A stretch of DNA of 64,000 bases from Thermoanaerobaculum sp. (GTDB lineage: Bacteria; Acidobacteriota; Thermoanaerobaculia; Multivoradales; UBA5704). The notes under the pieces are model-generated. The model made no database searches. It had not been told where the DNA came from and saw only the letters and a list, made by a program, of their open reading frames with translations. Positions 8,140 to 19,000 of this stretch are shown here, in pieces. The DNA lies in contig JAJKHS010000025.1 of NCBI GenBank assembly GCA_021154885.1, forward strand, positions 1 to 64,000. Direction: 5' to 3'. Numbering within the stretch: position 1 is the stretch's first letter; every line of letters starts with the position of its first letter. The translations under genes were made by a program, and so were the position numbers.

Positions 8140-10584
8140 TCACTCCTGGCGCAGGGCGACGAGGGGATCGACCCGGGTGGCCCGGCGCGCCGGCACGTAA
8201 CAGGCGATGAGCGCGACCAGCGACAGCACCACGACGACGATGCCCAGGATCAACGGGTCGGACGGCTTGACGCCGAAGAGCATGCCGGAGAGCAGGCGTC
8301 CCAGGGCCAGCGCCCCCACCACCCCGCAGGTCAGGCCGACGATCACCAGTCGAGCCCCCTGCCGCAGGACCGACATCAGCACGTCGGCGACGTCGGCCCC
8401 GAGCGCCATGCGGACCCCGAACTCGCGCGTCCGCGCGGCGACCGTGAAGGCGAGCAGGCCGTAGATCCCGATCGCCGCCAGGACCAGGGCGATGGTCGAG
8501 AAGAACGCCACCAGGAGCGTCAGGAAGCGGGGCTGGTCCATGGACCGGTTGACCACCTCGGTCATCGGCAGCACGTCGTCCACCGGCAGCGCCGGGTCCA
8601 TGCGCCGGATCTCGCCCCGCACGGCCCGGGACAGGCCGGCCAGGTCGCCGCTGGCGCGCACCACCACGCCCAGGCTGCGCGGCACGCCGCCGACCGTGGC
8701 CTGGGCCTGCGACTCCAGGAAGTACATCTCGGTGCCGGTCTTCTGCTGCAGACCGCCCTGCTTCACGTCGCCGACCACGCCGACGATGGTCATCCAGGCG
8801 GTATGGTCGGTGGCGCGCAGGCGCTGCCCGAGCGGGCTCTTGCCCGGCCAGAACACCTTCGCCATGGTCTCGTTGACGACCGTGACCGCCGGCGTGCGGG
8901 AGTTGTCAGAAGCGTTGAACAGGCGGCCGGAGATCAGCGGGATCTTCATCGTACGGAAGTAGTCCGCCGTCGCGTACTGCCAGTAGTCGACGCTCTGCGG
9001 CGGACCATGGGGGTCGGCCGGGATGCTCTCGAAGATCGTGGCGTTCGAGTCGGCGCTGCGCTTGGGGGGGAGGCCGGACATCGCCGCCGCACCGGCGACG
9101 CCGGGTAACGTGGACAGCCGCGCGGTGAGCTGGTCGTAGAAGGCGACGACCTGCTCCCCCTTGGGATAGGTCGATTCGGGGAGGTCGAGGCGCAGCGACA
9201 GCAGGCCCTGGGGCTGGAACCCCGGGTTGACCTGCTGCAGGCGCCAGAAGCTGCTGAGCAGGAGAGCGCCGCAGTACACCAGGGCCGCGGCGAGGGCGAT
9301 CTCCACCCCCACCAGGATGCCGCGGACGCGACGCCGCGCGACGCCGCTCGTGCTGCGCTGCCCGCCGTCGCGCAAACCCGAGGCGAGGGCGGCGGTGCGC
9401 GTGTAGAGCGCCGGGGCGAGGCCGAAGAGGATGCCGCTGACCACCGAGGCGGCCAGCGTGAAGAGCAGGATGCGGCCGTCGACGCCGGGCTCCAGCACCC
9501 GTGGCAGGGCCTCCGGGTTGGCGGCGAGGATGAGGCTCGTCCCCCAGCGGGCCAGCAGCAGCCCGAGCGCCCCGCCGAGCAGGGAGAGGAGGATGCTCTC
9601 GGTCAGGAACTGGCGCAGCAGCACGCCCTGCCGGGCGCCCAGCACGGTGCGCAGAGCGATCTCCTTCTGCCGCGCCTCGGCCCGGGCGAGCAGCAGGCTG
9701 GCGACGTTGGCGCAGGCGACGAGGAGCACGAAGCCGACCGCGATGGCCAGCAGGCGCATCTTGGGCCTCGTCTCCCCCACCAGGTCGTCGAGCATCGGCC
9801 GGATCACCAGACGGTGCTTCGGGTTCTTCGGCGTGTGGTGGTTCGGCAGCTCCCGCGGCCAGCGCTCCAGCATGCCCTCGAGCTCCGACCGCGCCTGGGC
9901 GAGAGTGGTGCCGGAGCGCAGGCGTCCGACCATGAACAGGCTGTGCAGCTCGGCCTGGTCCGGGTTGAGCGGGCCGAGGGCCGCGGGCACGTAGAGCTGC
10001 AGGTGCAGGCCGCCGATGTCGAAGTTTCCCGGCAGCACCCCGATCACCGTGCGCGGCGTCCCGTCGACGATCACCCGCCGGCCCACGACCTGCGGATCCG
10101 CGCCGAAGACCCGGTGCCAGAGGCTCTCGCCCAGGACCACCACCGGGTCGGCGTGCGGCACGTCCTCGGCCGCGGAGAAGACGCGCCCCAGCTTCGGCTG
10201 CACGCCGAGGGTGGGGAACAGGCTGGCGGTCACCTGGCCGCCGAGGACCCGCACCGGCTCGTCACGCCCCATCAGGCTGAAGGGCTGCGTGGTGTAGGCC
10301 CCGACGCTGTCGAAGCTGTGCGCCATGCTCTGGAAACCCAGGTACTCGGGCGGCGACACCGGGAAACGATCGAACCCGAGAGTCGGGAACTCGCTGAAGA
10401 TGCTCATCAACCGGTCCGGCGTGCCGTAGGGCAGCGGCGTCAGCAGAACCGAGTTGATGATGCTGAAAATCGCCGTGTTGACGCCGATCCCCAGGGCGAG
10501 CGTCAGGATGGTGATCAGGGAGAACCCCGGGTGCTTGAGCAGCAAGCGTCCGGCATAACGGATGTCCTGGAGCAGTAGTTTCAT
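8140..10584 (-). CDS. MacB/FtsX-type ABC permease, acidobacterial duplicated orphan permease (ADOP) family
   Basis: Predicted 814-residue inner-membrane permease. The N-terminus (MKLLLQDIRYAGRLLLKHPGF, then a hydrophobic helix ending ALGIGVNTAIFS) is the classic start of the ADOP family. A long periplasmic MacB-like domain follows, then three hydrophobic segments, a second periplasmic part and three more C-terminal segments ending VDPLVALRQE. This is the duplicated FtsX layout and has no ATPase domain; no partner ATPase gene lies nearby. The ATG at 10584 overlaps the stop of the free C-domain gene (ATGA), with GAGGTGAG just upstream, and the stop is 4 bp from the next NRPS start. Position inside the NRPS operon suggests export of, or immunity to, the lipopeptide. 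That role is inferred. Confidence 0.92.
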   Translation of the reverse strand: MKLLLQDIRYAGRLLLKHPGFSLITILTLALGIGVNTAIFSIINSVLLTPLPYGTPDRLMSIFSEFPTLGFDRFPVSPPEYLGFQSMAHSFDSVGAYTTQPFSLMGRDEPVRVLGGQVTASLFPTLGVQPKLGRVFSAAEDVPHADPVVVLGESLWHRVFGADPQVVGRRVIVDGTPRTVIGVLPGNFDIGGLHLQLYVPAALGPLNPDQAELHSLFMVGRLRSGTTLAQARSELEGMLERWPRELPNHHTPKNPKHRLVIRPMLDDLVGETRPKMRLLAIAVGFVLLVACANVASLLLARAEARQKEIALRTVLGARQGVLLRQFLTESILLSLLGGALGLLLARWGTSLILAANPEALPRVLEPGVDGRILLFTLAASVVSGILFGLAPALYTRTAALASGLRDGGQRSTSGVARRRVRGILVGVEIALAAALVYCGALLLSSFWRLQQVNPGFQPQGLLSLRLDLPESTYPKGEQVVAFYDQLTARLSTLPGVAGAAAMSGLPPKRSADSNATIFESIPADPHGPPQSVDYWQYATADYFRTMKIPLISGRLFNASDNSRTPAVTVVNETMAKVFWPGKSPLGQRLRATDHTAWMTIVGVVGDVKQGGLQQKTGTEMYFLESQAQATVGGVPRSLGVVVRASGDLAGLSRAVRGEIRRMDPALPVDDVLPMTEVVNRSMDQPRFLTLLVAFFSTIALVLAAIGIYGLLAFTVAARTREFGVRMALGADVADVLMSVLRQGARLVIVGLTCGVVGALALGRLLSGMLFGVKPSDPLILGIVVVVLSLVALIACYVPARRATRVDPLVALRQE

Positions 10585-12182
10585 CGTCTCACCTCGGTGT
10601 CGTAAGTCAACGGTCGGGCGCCGGCGGTGGCGCGCAGACGGCGCGGCCCCGCGGACGCCGGCCGGCGGTGCCTCTCCTCCTGCAACCGGCGCTCTTCGAG
10701 GCCCGCCAGCAGCTCGCGCGCCTCGCGCAGGTCGAAGCCCGGCCGGCGCACGGCGAGGTCGAAGAGGGCCCGCAGTTGTGCGAGCAGGCCCCGCGCCGTG
10801 GCCCGCCGGAAGAGATCGGTGCGGTACTGTACCCCCACCCAGTGGCCGCCGGCGGCGCGCGCCACCACCAGGTTGAGCTCGAACTGGGCGATCCCCGGAT
10901 CGAGGTCGAAGCGGCGCACGGCCAGGCCGGGGAGGCTCACCTCCTCCAGCGGGTCGCGCTCCACCAGGTTGAGCCCCGCCTGGAGCAACGGGCTGTAGCC
11001 CAGGCTGCGCTCCGGGGCGAGCTCGCGGATGATGCGGTCGCACGGCAGGTGGCGGCCCTCATAGGCGTCCGTCACCACCTCGCGCACCCGGCCCAGCAGC
11101 GCGCGGAAGCAAGGATTGCCTGACAGCCGGAGCCGCAGCAGGAGGGTGTCGACGAACATCCCGATCAGGTTCTCGGTCTCGTCGCGGTCGCGCCCGCCGA
11201 GCGGCGCGCTGACCACCAGGTCGGTCTCGCCGGTCAGCCAGTGCAGCAGCACCCCGTAGAGGGCGACGACGACCATGAACAGGGTGCAGCCGTGCTCCTG
11301 GCCGCAGCGGCGCAGCGCCGCCACCAGCTCCTCCGGCAGCTCCGCCCGTTCCTCGGCGCCGCGGAAGCTCTGCACGGCCGGGCGCGGGAAGTCGGTGGGC
11401 AGCGGCAGGAAGCTCGGCGCTCCGGCCAGCCGCCGCAGCCACTCCGCGAGGGCGCCGGCCAGCCGGGGCTCGTCGAGGGTCTCGCGCTGCCACCGCGCGA
11501 AGTCCGGGTACTGCACCGGCGGCTCGGGCAGCGGGCAGGGACGGCCGGCCGCGAAGGCGGCGTAGTGGGCCGCCACCTCGCGCACCAGGACCCCCAGCGA
11601 CCACCAGTCGGCGATGATGTGGTGGACCACGCAGGCCAGCACGTGCGTCTCCGGCCCCAGGCGCACCAGCCAGGCGCGCAGCAGCGGCCCGCGGGCGAGG
11701 TCGAGGGGCGCCCCGGTGCCGGCCGCCAGCAGCAGCCGCGCCTCGGGCTCCCGGCGCTCCTCCGGCAGGGCCGCGAGGTCCGCCAGCGGCAGGCCGGCGA
11801 TGCCGGCGATGTCGGCGGGCGCCGCGGGCAGGACGCGCTGCAGCGGCTGCGCCCCCGGCGCCCCCGTGGGGGCGACGAAGACGGTGCGCAGCGACTCGTG
11901 GCGGCGCACCACGGCGCCGAGGGCGCGGCGCAGCACCCCGGCCGCCAGCCGCCCCTCCAGCCGGACGGCAGCGCAGATGTTGAAAAAGCTGCTCCCCGAC
12001 TCCATCTGGTCGACGAACCACAGCCGCTGCTGGCCGAAGGAGAGCGGCACCGGCGCGCCGCCGGCCGGACGCCGCCCGATCCCCGTCGCCGCGCGGCTGG
12101 CGCGCCGCTTCTCCAGGCGCAGCTCGAGCAGCGTCCGCTGGGCCGGCGTCAGGCGGGCGAGCGAATCGCCGGCCGCCGTCAC
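10581..12182 (-). CDS. Stand-alone NRPS condensation-domain protein
   Basis: A 533-residue free condensation domain. A short N-terminal helix resembling a docking segment (LTPAQRTLLELRLEKRR) precedes the C1 motif LSFGQQRLWFVDQ. The active-site motif is intact (VVHHIIADWWSLGV) and the later core motifs are present (RDRDETENLIGMFVDTLLLR). The C-terminal tail is Arg-rich, with no carrier or adenylation domain. The GTG start at 12182 overlaps the TGA of the upstream A-T gene (GTGA), so translational coupling is likely. It probably condenses the residue on the free A-T protein, or passes its product to the next synthetase. The next synthetase itself begins with a catalytically degenerate C domain, so this protein may supply the missing activity; that is inference. 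Confidence 0.9.
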   Translation of the reverse strand: MTAAGDSLARLTPAQRTLLELRLEKRRASRAATGIGRRPAGGAPVPLSFGQQRLWFVDQMESGSSFFNICAAVRLEGRLAAGVLRRALGAVVRRHESLRTVFVAPTGAPGAQPLQRVLPAAPADIAGIAGLPLADLAALPEERREPEARLLLAAGTGAPLDLARGPLLRAWLVRLGPETHVLACVVHHIIADWWSLGVLVREVAAHYAAFAAGRPCPLPEPPVQYPDFARWQRETLDEPRLAGALAEWLRRLAGAPSFLPLPTDFPRPAVQSFRGAEERAELPEELVAALRRCGQEHGCTLFMVVVALYGVLLHWLTGETDLVVSAPLGGRDRDETENLIGMFVDTLLLRLRLSGNPCFRALLGRVREVVTDAYEGRHLPCDRIIRELAPERSLGYSPLLQAGLNLVERDPLEEVSLPGLAVRRFDLDPGIAQFELNLVVARAAGGHWVGVQYRTDLFRRATARGLLAQLRALFDLAVRRPGFDLREARELLAGLEERRLQEERHRRPASAGPRRLRATAGARPLTYDTEVRR

Positions 12183-14113
12183 GCCTCGCCCTCCCGGCGC
12201 AGGCTCTCCGCGAGCGCCTCCCCTGAGAGCACTTCGACCTCCCGCACCAGAGCCTCCACGTCCTCCTCCTCCCGCGCCAGCTCCAGCCGTGTGACGTCGA
12301 GCGCCAGGCCGCGCACTGTCGGGGTGCGGAAGAGCTGCCCGAGCGAGACGTCGACGCCGAAGCGGGCGCGGATGCGGGTCAGCAGCAGGGTCGCCAGCAG
12401 GGAGTGGCCGCCGAGGTCGAAGAAGCTGTCCAGAGCGCCCACCTGAGGGAGGTTCAGGAGCTCGCCGAAGATGCGGCTGAGCTCCGTCTCCACCGGCGTC
12501 TCGGGCGGCACGTACTCGCCGCCGGCGCGGCCGCCCTCCAGCCCGGGCTCGGGGAGCGCCCGGCGGTTCACCTTGCCGTTCAACGTGCGCGGCAGCTCCT
12601 CCAGTCGGACGAAGATCGCGGGCACCATCGCCTCGGGCAGGCGCTCGCGCAGGAAGCCGCCCAGCTCCCCCGTCGCCACCGGCCGGGCGAGCACCACGTA
12701 GGCGCAGAGGAATTTGTTGCCCTGCACGTCGGTGCGATCGACCACCGCCAGGTCGGCGACCGCCGGGTGGGAGCGCAGGGCGTCCTCCACCGGCGCGAGC
12801 TCGATGCGCACGCCGCGGATCTTGACCTGCTGGTCGCGGCGGCCGACGATCTCGAACTCGCCGTCGGCGCGCACCCGCCCCAGGTCCCCGGTGCGGTAGA
12901 CGACGTCGTCCGCGCGGTCGCTCAGCGGATTCTGCACGAACACCTCGGCCGTCAGCTCCGGCTGGTTCAGGTAGCCGAGCGCCCGGTACGGGGTGCGCAG
13001 GTAGATCTCCCCCAGCTTGCCCGGCGGACAGGGCTGGCCGCTGTCGTCGAGGACGATGGCGCGGGCGCCGCTCATCGGCTGGCCGATGGGGATCGCCTGC
13101 GCCGTCCCGTCCCCCGGCCGCACCCGGTAGAAGAGCTTGGTCATCGTCGTCTCGCTGGGGCCGTAGAGGTTCACCAGCTCGACGCGGCCGCCGAAGACGT
13201 CCTGCCAGCGCCGCACGTCCGCGGGCAGCAACGGCTCGCCGGCGAGCAGCACGTGGCGCAGGGCCGGGAAGCGCTCGGGGGAGAGCGGCTGGGCGAGGAG
13301 CGAGCGCAGGACCGACGGCGTGCAGTGCACCAGGTCGAGCCGCCGGTGGTCGAGCCAGGCGGCGAGCCGGGCGCCGTCGAGGACCGTCTCGCGGCCGGGC
13401 GGCACGCAGACGGTGCCGCCGGCGGCGAGGGGCACGAAGGCGTCGCGCAGGAAGGCGTCGAAGGCCGGCGAGGTCAGTTGCGACACCCGCCACCCCTCGC
13501 CCACGCCGAAGGTCTCGATCTCCCAGCGGATGAAGTGATCGATCGCCTTGAGCCGCCCGGCGATCCCCTTCGGCCGCCCCGTCGAGCCGGAGGTGAAGTA
13601 GACGTAGGCCATGGAATCGGGATCGGCCGGATCGGCGCCGGCACCCGCACCCGCCCCCGCAGAGCTCTCGCGCCACTCCGCGCCCCCGGCCTCCCCCGGC
13701 GCGCTCAGGGCGAGCGGCAGGACCGTGGCGCCGGAATCCTGCTCCCCGATCAGCCGGCCGGCGGCGGCGGCGAGCGGCGCCGCGAGCCACCAGAAGCGCG
13801 GCCGGACCTCCGCCGCCAGGGCCTCCAGGCGCGCCGCCGGGAAGTGGAGGTCGAGCGGCACGAAGACACAGCCGAGGTCGAGCGCCGCCAGGATGGCGGC
13901 GATCACCTCCGCGCCGGTGCTGCCCAGGATGGCCACCCGATCGCCCGGCACGGCACCGGCCATGCGCAACGCGGCGGCCAGGCGGGCGACCTCGCCGCCG
14001 AGCTCGCGGTAGCTCAGCCGGCGCTCCTGCCCCTCCGCCTGCCACTCGATCGCGATCCGCTCACCGCAGCGAGCGGCGATCCGGCGCACCATCGTATGGA
14101 CTGGTTCAGCCAT
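12179..14113 (-). CDS. Free NRPS adenylation-carrier (A-T) didomain
   Basis: A 644-residue A-T protein. The A domain carries FTSGSTGRPKGIAG, NLYGPSETTMTK, YRTGDLGR and the catalytic Lys in LNGKVNRRAL; the carrier has DSFFDLGGHSLLATL near residue 555. The pocket reads roughly D-A-R-H-L-A-L-M-T-K, which I cannot match to a known amino acid; the region FDAFLRDAFVPL also departs from the usual FDxSxxEIF. I chose ATG 14113 because GAGGAG lies 6 bases upstream; an in-frame TTG at 14137 gives a longer form. It lies between the amidotransferase gene and the free C-domain gene and probably loads residue X after Ser-Val. Confidence 0.9.
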   Translation of the reverse strand: MAEPVHTMVRRIAARCGERIAIEWQAEGQERRLSYRELGGEVARLAAALRMAGAVPGDRVAILGSTGAEVIAAILAALDLGCVFVPLDLHFPAARLEALAAEVRPRFWWLAAPLAAAAGRLIGEQDSGATVLPLALSAPGEAGGAEWRESSAGAGAGAGADPADPDSMAYVYFTSGSTGRPKGIAGRLKAIDHFIRWEIETFGVGEGWRVSQLTSPAFDAFLRDAFVPLAAGGTVCVPPGRETVLDGARLAAWLDHRRLDLVHCTPSVLRSLLAQPLSPERFPALRHVLLAGEPLLPADVRRWQDVFGGRVELVNLYGPSETTMTKLFYRVRPGDGTAQAIPIGQPMSGARAIVLDDSGQPCPPGKLGEIYLRTPYRALGYLNQPELTAEVFVQNPLSDRADDVVYRTGDLGRVRADGEFEIVGRRDQQVKIRGVRIELAPVEDALRSHPAVADLAVVDRTDVQGNKFLCAYVVLARPVATGELGGFLRERLPEAMVPAIFVRLEELPRTLNGKVNRRALPEPGLEGGRAGGEYVPPETPVETELSRIFGELLNLPQVGALDSFFDLGGHSLLATLLLTRIRARFGVDVSLGQLFRTPTVRGLALDVTRLELAREEEDVEALVREVEVLSGEALAESLRREGEA

Positions 14114-14142
14114 GAGCTTCTCCTCGATCGACACCAATGCCT

Positions 14143-16026
14143 TTAGACCACTCCGGACAACGAGAACTCTTCGAACAGGATGTGCACTGTCAAGACTACC
14201 ATCAGAAGGTCGGTTTCGAGATGAGGTTGGAGACGGAAATCGGGCCGCGAATAAACCTTACGTAATTTCTCCACGGCTTCAGGGTTGAAGACCCCCCGGC
14301 GCCGCACCGTCTCGCTCGACAGCAGATCCTCCACCCAGGAGGTGCGCCGTTGCAGCAAAAGCGGGATTCCCGGGGCGCGGAATCCGAACTTGTCGCGCTG
14401 GATGATCGGCTCCGGAACGAGGCCGCGCGACATTTCTTTTATTACGTATTTCTCGGTAAAGCTCCTGACTTTCAATTCGGGTGGAATGGTGCGCACGAAG
14501 TCCACCAGCTCGACGTCCAGGAAGGGGTAGCGCGCCTCCACCGAGTTTGCCATCACCATGCGGTCGCCGTGATCCGACAGGAGATGGTCGGCCAGGCGCA
14601 GCTTGCTGTCCAGATACGACCTCTGATGGAGCGGGTGCCGGTTGCGCAGCCGCTCGCGGTTGACCAACGGATGATTCAAGCAGTCGACCTCCAGGAACCG
14701 TTCCACGACTTGAGACGAATAAAGCGCGAGCTTCGTTTCACGGAGTGGAATCTGCTCCTTTTCGTAGAAGAGATGGCGGTCTCCCCACAGCCGCTCGCGC
14801 AGCTCCTCCTCGAGCGCCGCCTCGACGCCGTCCATGCCGGTTTCGGGGCGCGCCCCGAGGCCGTCGAAGCGGTACCCGGGGTAGCCGCCGAAGAGCTCGT
14901 CCGCGCCCTGGCCGGCGAGGACGACCTTGATCCCCGCCTGGCGCGCCGCGGCGGCGAGGGCCAGGTTGCAGGTGTCGAAGGTCTCCTTGACCGGGCACTC
15001 GCAGTGCCGGACCATGTCCCGCAGCAGGCCGGCGATCGACTCCGCTTCGAAGCGGATCTCGTGGTGTCGGCTGCCGATGGCGCGGGTGATCAGGCGCTGG
15101 TAGCGCGTCTCGTCGATCTCCTGGTCGGCGAAGGTGATGGAGAAGGAGTGGCGCTCGACGCCGGGCGTCAGCCGCGCGGCGACCGCCGCCACCAGCGAGG
15201 AGTCGAGGCCGCCGCTGACGAACAGCCCCACCGGCACGTCGGCGATGAGCCGCCGCTCGACGCTCTGTGTGAAGAGCTCCGCCAGGCGGGCGATGCAGGG
15301 TCCCTCGGGCTGGGGAGCCGTCTCCGGCGCCAGCTCCGGCGCCAGTTCCGGATAATCGAGGTCCCAGTACTCCGCCAGCGTCAGCCCCCCGTCCGCGGCG
15401 AGCAGCGTGTGGCCGGGCCGCAGGCTCTCGACGCCGGCGAACGCCGTGCGCGGGCTCACCAGCCCCGGGAACGACAGCACCTGGTCGAGCCCCACCAGGT
15501 CCAGCCGGCGCTCGGCCGCCGGGTGGCGCAGGATCGCCTTGACCTCGGAGCCGAAGAGGAGCAGGTCGTCGCAGCGGGCATAGAACAGCGGGTTGACGCC
15601 GAACGGGTCGCGCGCCAGGAGCAGCCGGCGGCGGCGGCGGTCGTAGATGGCGAAGGCGAACTGGCCGTTCAGGCGGTGCACCAGACCGGGGCCGAGCTCC
15701 TCGTAGAGGTGGACCAGCACCTCGACGTCGGTGCGGGTGCGGAAGGCGTGGCCCCGGGCGGCGAGCCCGGCGCGCAGCTCGCGATAGTTGAAGATCTCGC
15801 CGTTGCACACCATCACCACCGAGCCGTCCTCGTTGACGATCGGCTGATCGCCGGTCGCGAGGTCGATGATCTTCAGCCGGCGGATGCCGAGCCCCAGGTC
15901 CGGCTCGACGTGGCAGCCCGACGAATCGGGACCCCGGTGGACCAGGGTCTCGGTCATGGCCCGGATCACGCCGGGCGCGACGCGGCCCGCGGCGCGGAGG
16001 TCGAGACAGCCGGCGATTCCACACAT
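14143..16026 (-). CDS. asnB: Asparagine synthase-like glutamine amidotransferase
   Basis: A 627-residue AsnB-family protein. MCGIAGCLD places the Ntn nucleophile Cys at position 2, and RGPDSSG, NGEIFNY and ARDPFGVNPLFY mark the glutaminase domain. The synthetase half has the PP-loop SGGLDSS, with GADELFGGY and a conserved C-terminal DKFGFRAP-like stretch. It should transfer glutamine-derived ammonia to an adenylated carboxylate. The ATG is 3 bp after the NRPS stop, so it is part of the cluster. It could supply Asn or an amide donor, or amidate a tailored residue or the peptide C-terminus. The last 100 codons are noticeably more AT-rich than the rest. Confidence 0.92.
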   Translation of the reverse strand: MCGIAGCLDLRAAGRVAPGVIRAMTETLVHRGPDSSGCHVEPDLGLGIRRLKIIDLATGDQPIVNEDGSVVMVCNGEIFNYRELRAGLAARGHAFRTRTDVEVLVHLYEELGPGLVHRLNGQFAFAIYDRRRRRLLLARDPFGVNPLFYARCDDLLLFGSEVKAILRHPAAERRLDLVGLDQVLSFPGLVSPRTAFAGVESLRPGHTLLAADGGLTLAEYWDLDYPELAPELAPETAPQPEGPCIARLAELFTQSVERRLIADVPVGLFVSGGLDSSLVAAVAARLTPGVERHSFSITFADQEIDETRYQRLITRAIGSRHHEIRFEAESIAGLLRDMVRHCECPVKETFDTCNLALAAAARQAGIKVVLAGQGADELFGGYPGYRFDGLGARPETGMDGVEAALEEELRERLWGDRHLFYEKEQIPLRETKLALYSSQVVERFLEVDCLNHPLVNRERLRNRHPLHQRSYLDSKLRLADHLLSDHGDRMVMANSVEARYPFLDVELVDFVRTIPPELKVRSFTEKYVIKEMSRGLVPEPIIQRDKFGFRAPGIPLLLQRRTSWVEDLLSSETVRRRGVFNPEAVEKLRKVYSRPDFRLQPHLETDLLMVVLTVHILFEEFSLSGVV

Positions 16027-16029
16027 GGT

Positions 16030-19000
16030 TCAGGCCTCTCCCGGCTCGAGCTCTTCGTTGAAGTTGCTGGCGAGCGGCTGGAGCTCGGCCTGGGGCGCGA
16101 TGGCGATGGCGTGCAGCGGGAGGTCCGGATCGGCCCCCACCCGCTCGAGCAGGGCCTCGACCTGCCGCGCCATGCCGGCGATGAAATCGGCCGCGAAGAG
16201 CTCGCGGTCGTAGATCAGCGCGCCTGCGATCCCCTGGCGAGTGGCGGTGAGGCTCAGGGTGAGGTCGAAGTTAGCGCTGCGCTCCGGCAATTCGATCGGC
16301 GCCAGCTCCAGCCCGTCCAGCCGCCAGGCCGAGAGCTCGAAGGTGCGCAGCACGAGCATCACCTGGAAGAGCGGGGCGTAGCTGCCGCGGCGCTGCGGGC
16401 GCAGCGTCTCGATCAGCTTCTCGAACGGCAGGTCCTGGTGGGCGAAGGCGTCGAGCACCACCTCGCGCACCTGGCGCACCAGGGTGCGGAAGCTGGCCGT
16501 GGCCGCGACCTCGACCCGCAGCACGAGATTGTTGACGAAGAAGCCGATGAGCCCCTCCACCTCCGGCCGGTTGCGGTGGGTGACGTTGGTGCCGATCAGC
16601 AGGTCGGCCTCGCCGGTGTACTGGTGCAGCAGGGCGGCGAGGCCGGCGAGGAGGACCATGAAGAGCGTCGCCCCGGACTGGCGGCCCAGCCCGGCGAGGA
16701 GCGCCGCGGCTTCGGGGCCCAGGGCGACCGGCTGGGCGGCGCCGCGGAAGGCGGGCTGCGCGGGGCGCTGGCGCTGCCCCGGCAGGCTGAGGACCGGCAG
16801 CGGCTCCGCCAGCCGCCGGCGCCAGTAGGCGAGCTGCCCCTCCAGGCGCTCGGCGTCGAGCCGGCGCCGCTGCCAATCGGCGTAGTCGGCGTACTGCACC
16901 GGCAGCTCCGGCAGCGGCGAGGGGTGGCGGCGCACGCCGGCGCCGTAGAGAGCGGCGAGCTCGCGCATCAGGATCTCCATCGACGCGCCGTCGCCCGCCA
17001 GGTGGTGGAGCGTGAGGAGGACGGCGTGCTCGCCGGCGGCGAGGCGGACGAGCGTGGTGCGCAGCAGCTCGCCGCGGCCGAGGTCGAAGGGCCGGCCCGC
17101 CTCCTCGCCGGCCAGCCGCAGCAGCTCGCGCTGGCGGCGCTGCGGGGAGAGGGCGCCCAGGTCGACCGCCGGCAGGGGGATCGGCGATGGTGATGGCGAC
17201 GGCGATGGACCGGCGTGGACCTGGACCAGCCGCCCCGCCTCGGCGACGAAGCGGACGCAGAGGATCTCGTGCCGCCGCCGGATCTCGGCGAAGCTCGCGG
17301 CGAGCGCCGGCACGTCGAGCGGCCCGGTGAGCCGCACCGCGCCGGCGATGTTGAGGACGGCGCCGCCGCGGTCGAGCAGGTGCAGCACCCAGAGCCGCTC
17401 CTGGGCGTAGGAGAGCGGCAGGTGGGCGCCGCGCGGGACGCGGGTAAGGGGCGGCTCGGGCCGCTCCGGCTCGGGTCGCTCCGTCTCGCCCCGGCGGGCG
17501 CTCTCGACGGCGCGCGCCAGCAGCGCCACCGTGGGCTGGTCGAAGAGCTGGCGCAGGGGGAGGTCGACCCCCAGCTCCTGGCGGAGGCGCGACGCCGCCT
17601 GGATGGCGAGCAGCGAGTGGCCGCCCAAGGCGAAGAAGTCCTCGTGGATCGCCACCCGCTCGCGTCCGAGGAGCTCGGCCCAGAGGCGGCAGAGCAGCTC
17701 CTCGACGGGGTCGCGGGGCTCGCCCCCGGCGCTCTCCTCCGCCGCGCCCGGGGCGGGCGCGAGAGCCAGCGCGCGCAGCGCCCGCCGGTCCACCTTGCCG
17801 TTGGCGGTCAGGGGCAGCGCGGCGACGCGCACGAAGCTCGACGGCACCATGGGCTCGGGAAGGCGGGCGAGGAGCGCGCGCCGCAGGCCGGCGCTCTCCA
17901 GGGCCTCCGGCGGGCTGCCGGCGGCGGGCACGAGGCAGGCGACCAGGCGCTTGCCGGCCGGCCCGTCGATCGCCACCACGGCGCACCCGGCCACTTGGGG
18001 CAGCGCGCAGAGCGCCGCCTCGACCTCCCCGGGCTCGACGCGGAAGCCGCGGATCTTGACCTGCAGGTCCACCCGCCCGAGGAAATCCAGCCGGCCGTCG
18101 GCGCGCCGGCGGACGAGGTCGCCCGTGCGGTAGAGCCGGCCGCCCGGCTCGCCCGCCAGCGGGTCGGGCACGAAGCGCTCCGCCGTGAGCTCGGGGCGCC
18201 CCCAGTAGCCGCGGGCGAGGCCATCGCCGCCGACGTGGAGCTCCGCCGGCGCGCCGATCGGTGCCGGCCGGCCGCCGGCGTCGAGCGCATGGGCGCGGGT
18301 ATCGGCGATCGGCCGGCCGATGGCGACCGGCCCGCTCCCCGGCTCCGGCGCCAGCGTCTGGCAGCAGGAGAAGGTGGTCCCCTCGGTGGGGCCGTAGCCG
18401 TTGATCAGGCGCAGCGCCGGCAGGGCGGCGAGCAGCTCGCGCACGTGCCGGGGCGACAGCGTGTCGCCGCCCGCCAGCAGTTGCCGCAGCGGCGCGAGCC
18501 CCGGGAGGTTGCGCTCGATCATCTGGTGCAGCAGGCCGGCGGTCAGCCACAGGGAGGTCACGCCGTGGCGCGCCAGGGCCTCCCCCAGCTCGTCGAGCGA
18601 CGGCACCCGCGCCGCATGGAGGACGAGCCGGCCGCCGTGCAGGAGGGGGCCCCAGATCTCCAGCGTCGACGCGTCGAAGGACTGCGGTGCGAGCTGGAGG
18701 AAGGTCTCGCGCGGGCCGAGCTCGACGTAGGAGACCCCCAGGAGCAGCCGGACGATGCCGCGATGGGTGACGGCGACCCCCTTCGGCCGGCCGGTCGAGC
18801 CCGAGGTGTACATGACGTAGGCGAGGCTCGCCGGGCAGGCGCGCGGCGGCAGGCGCGCCGGGCTCTGGCGGGCGATCTCCCCCCGCTCCCCCGCCCCCAC
18901 CCGGCGCACGCCGGCCGGTAGCTGGAGGGGGAAAGGGAGCTCGCCGCGGCCGAGGTCCAGGAACAGCCCGACCCCGGAGTCGGCGCAGAGGAACGACGCC

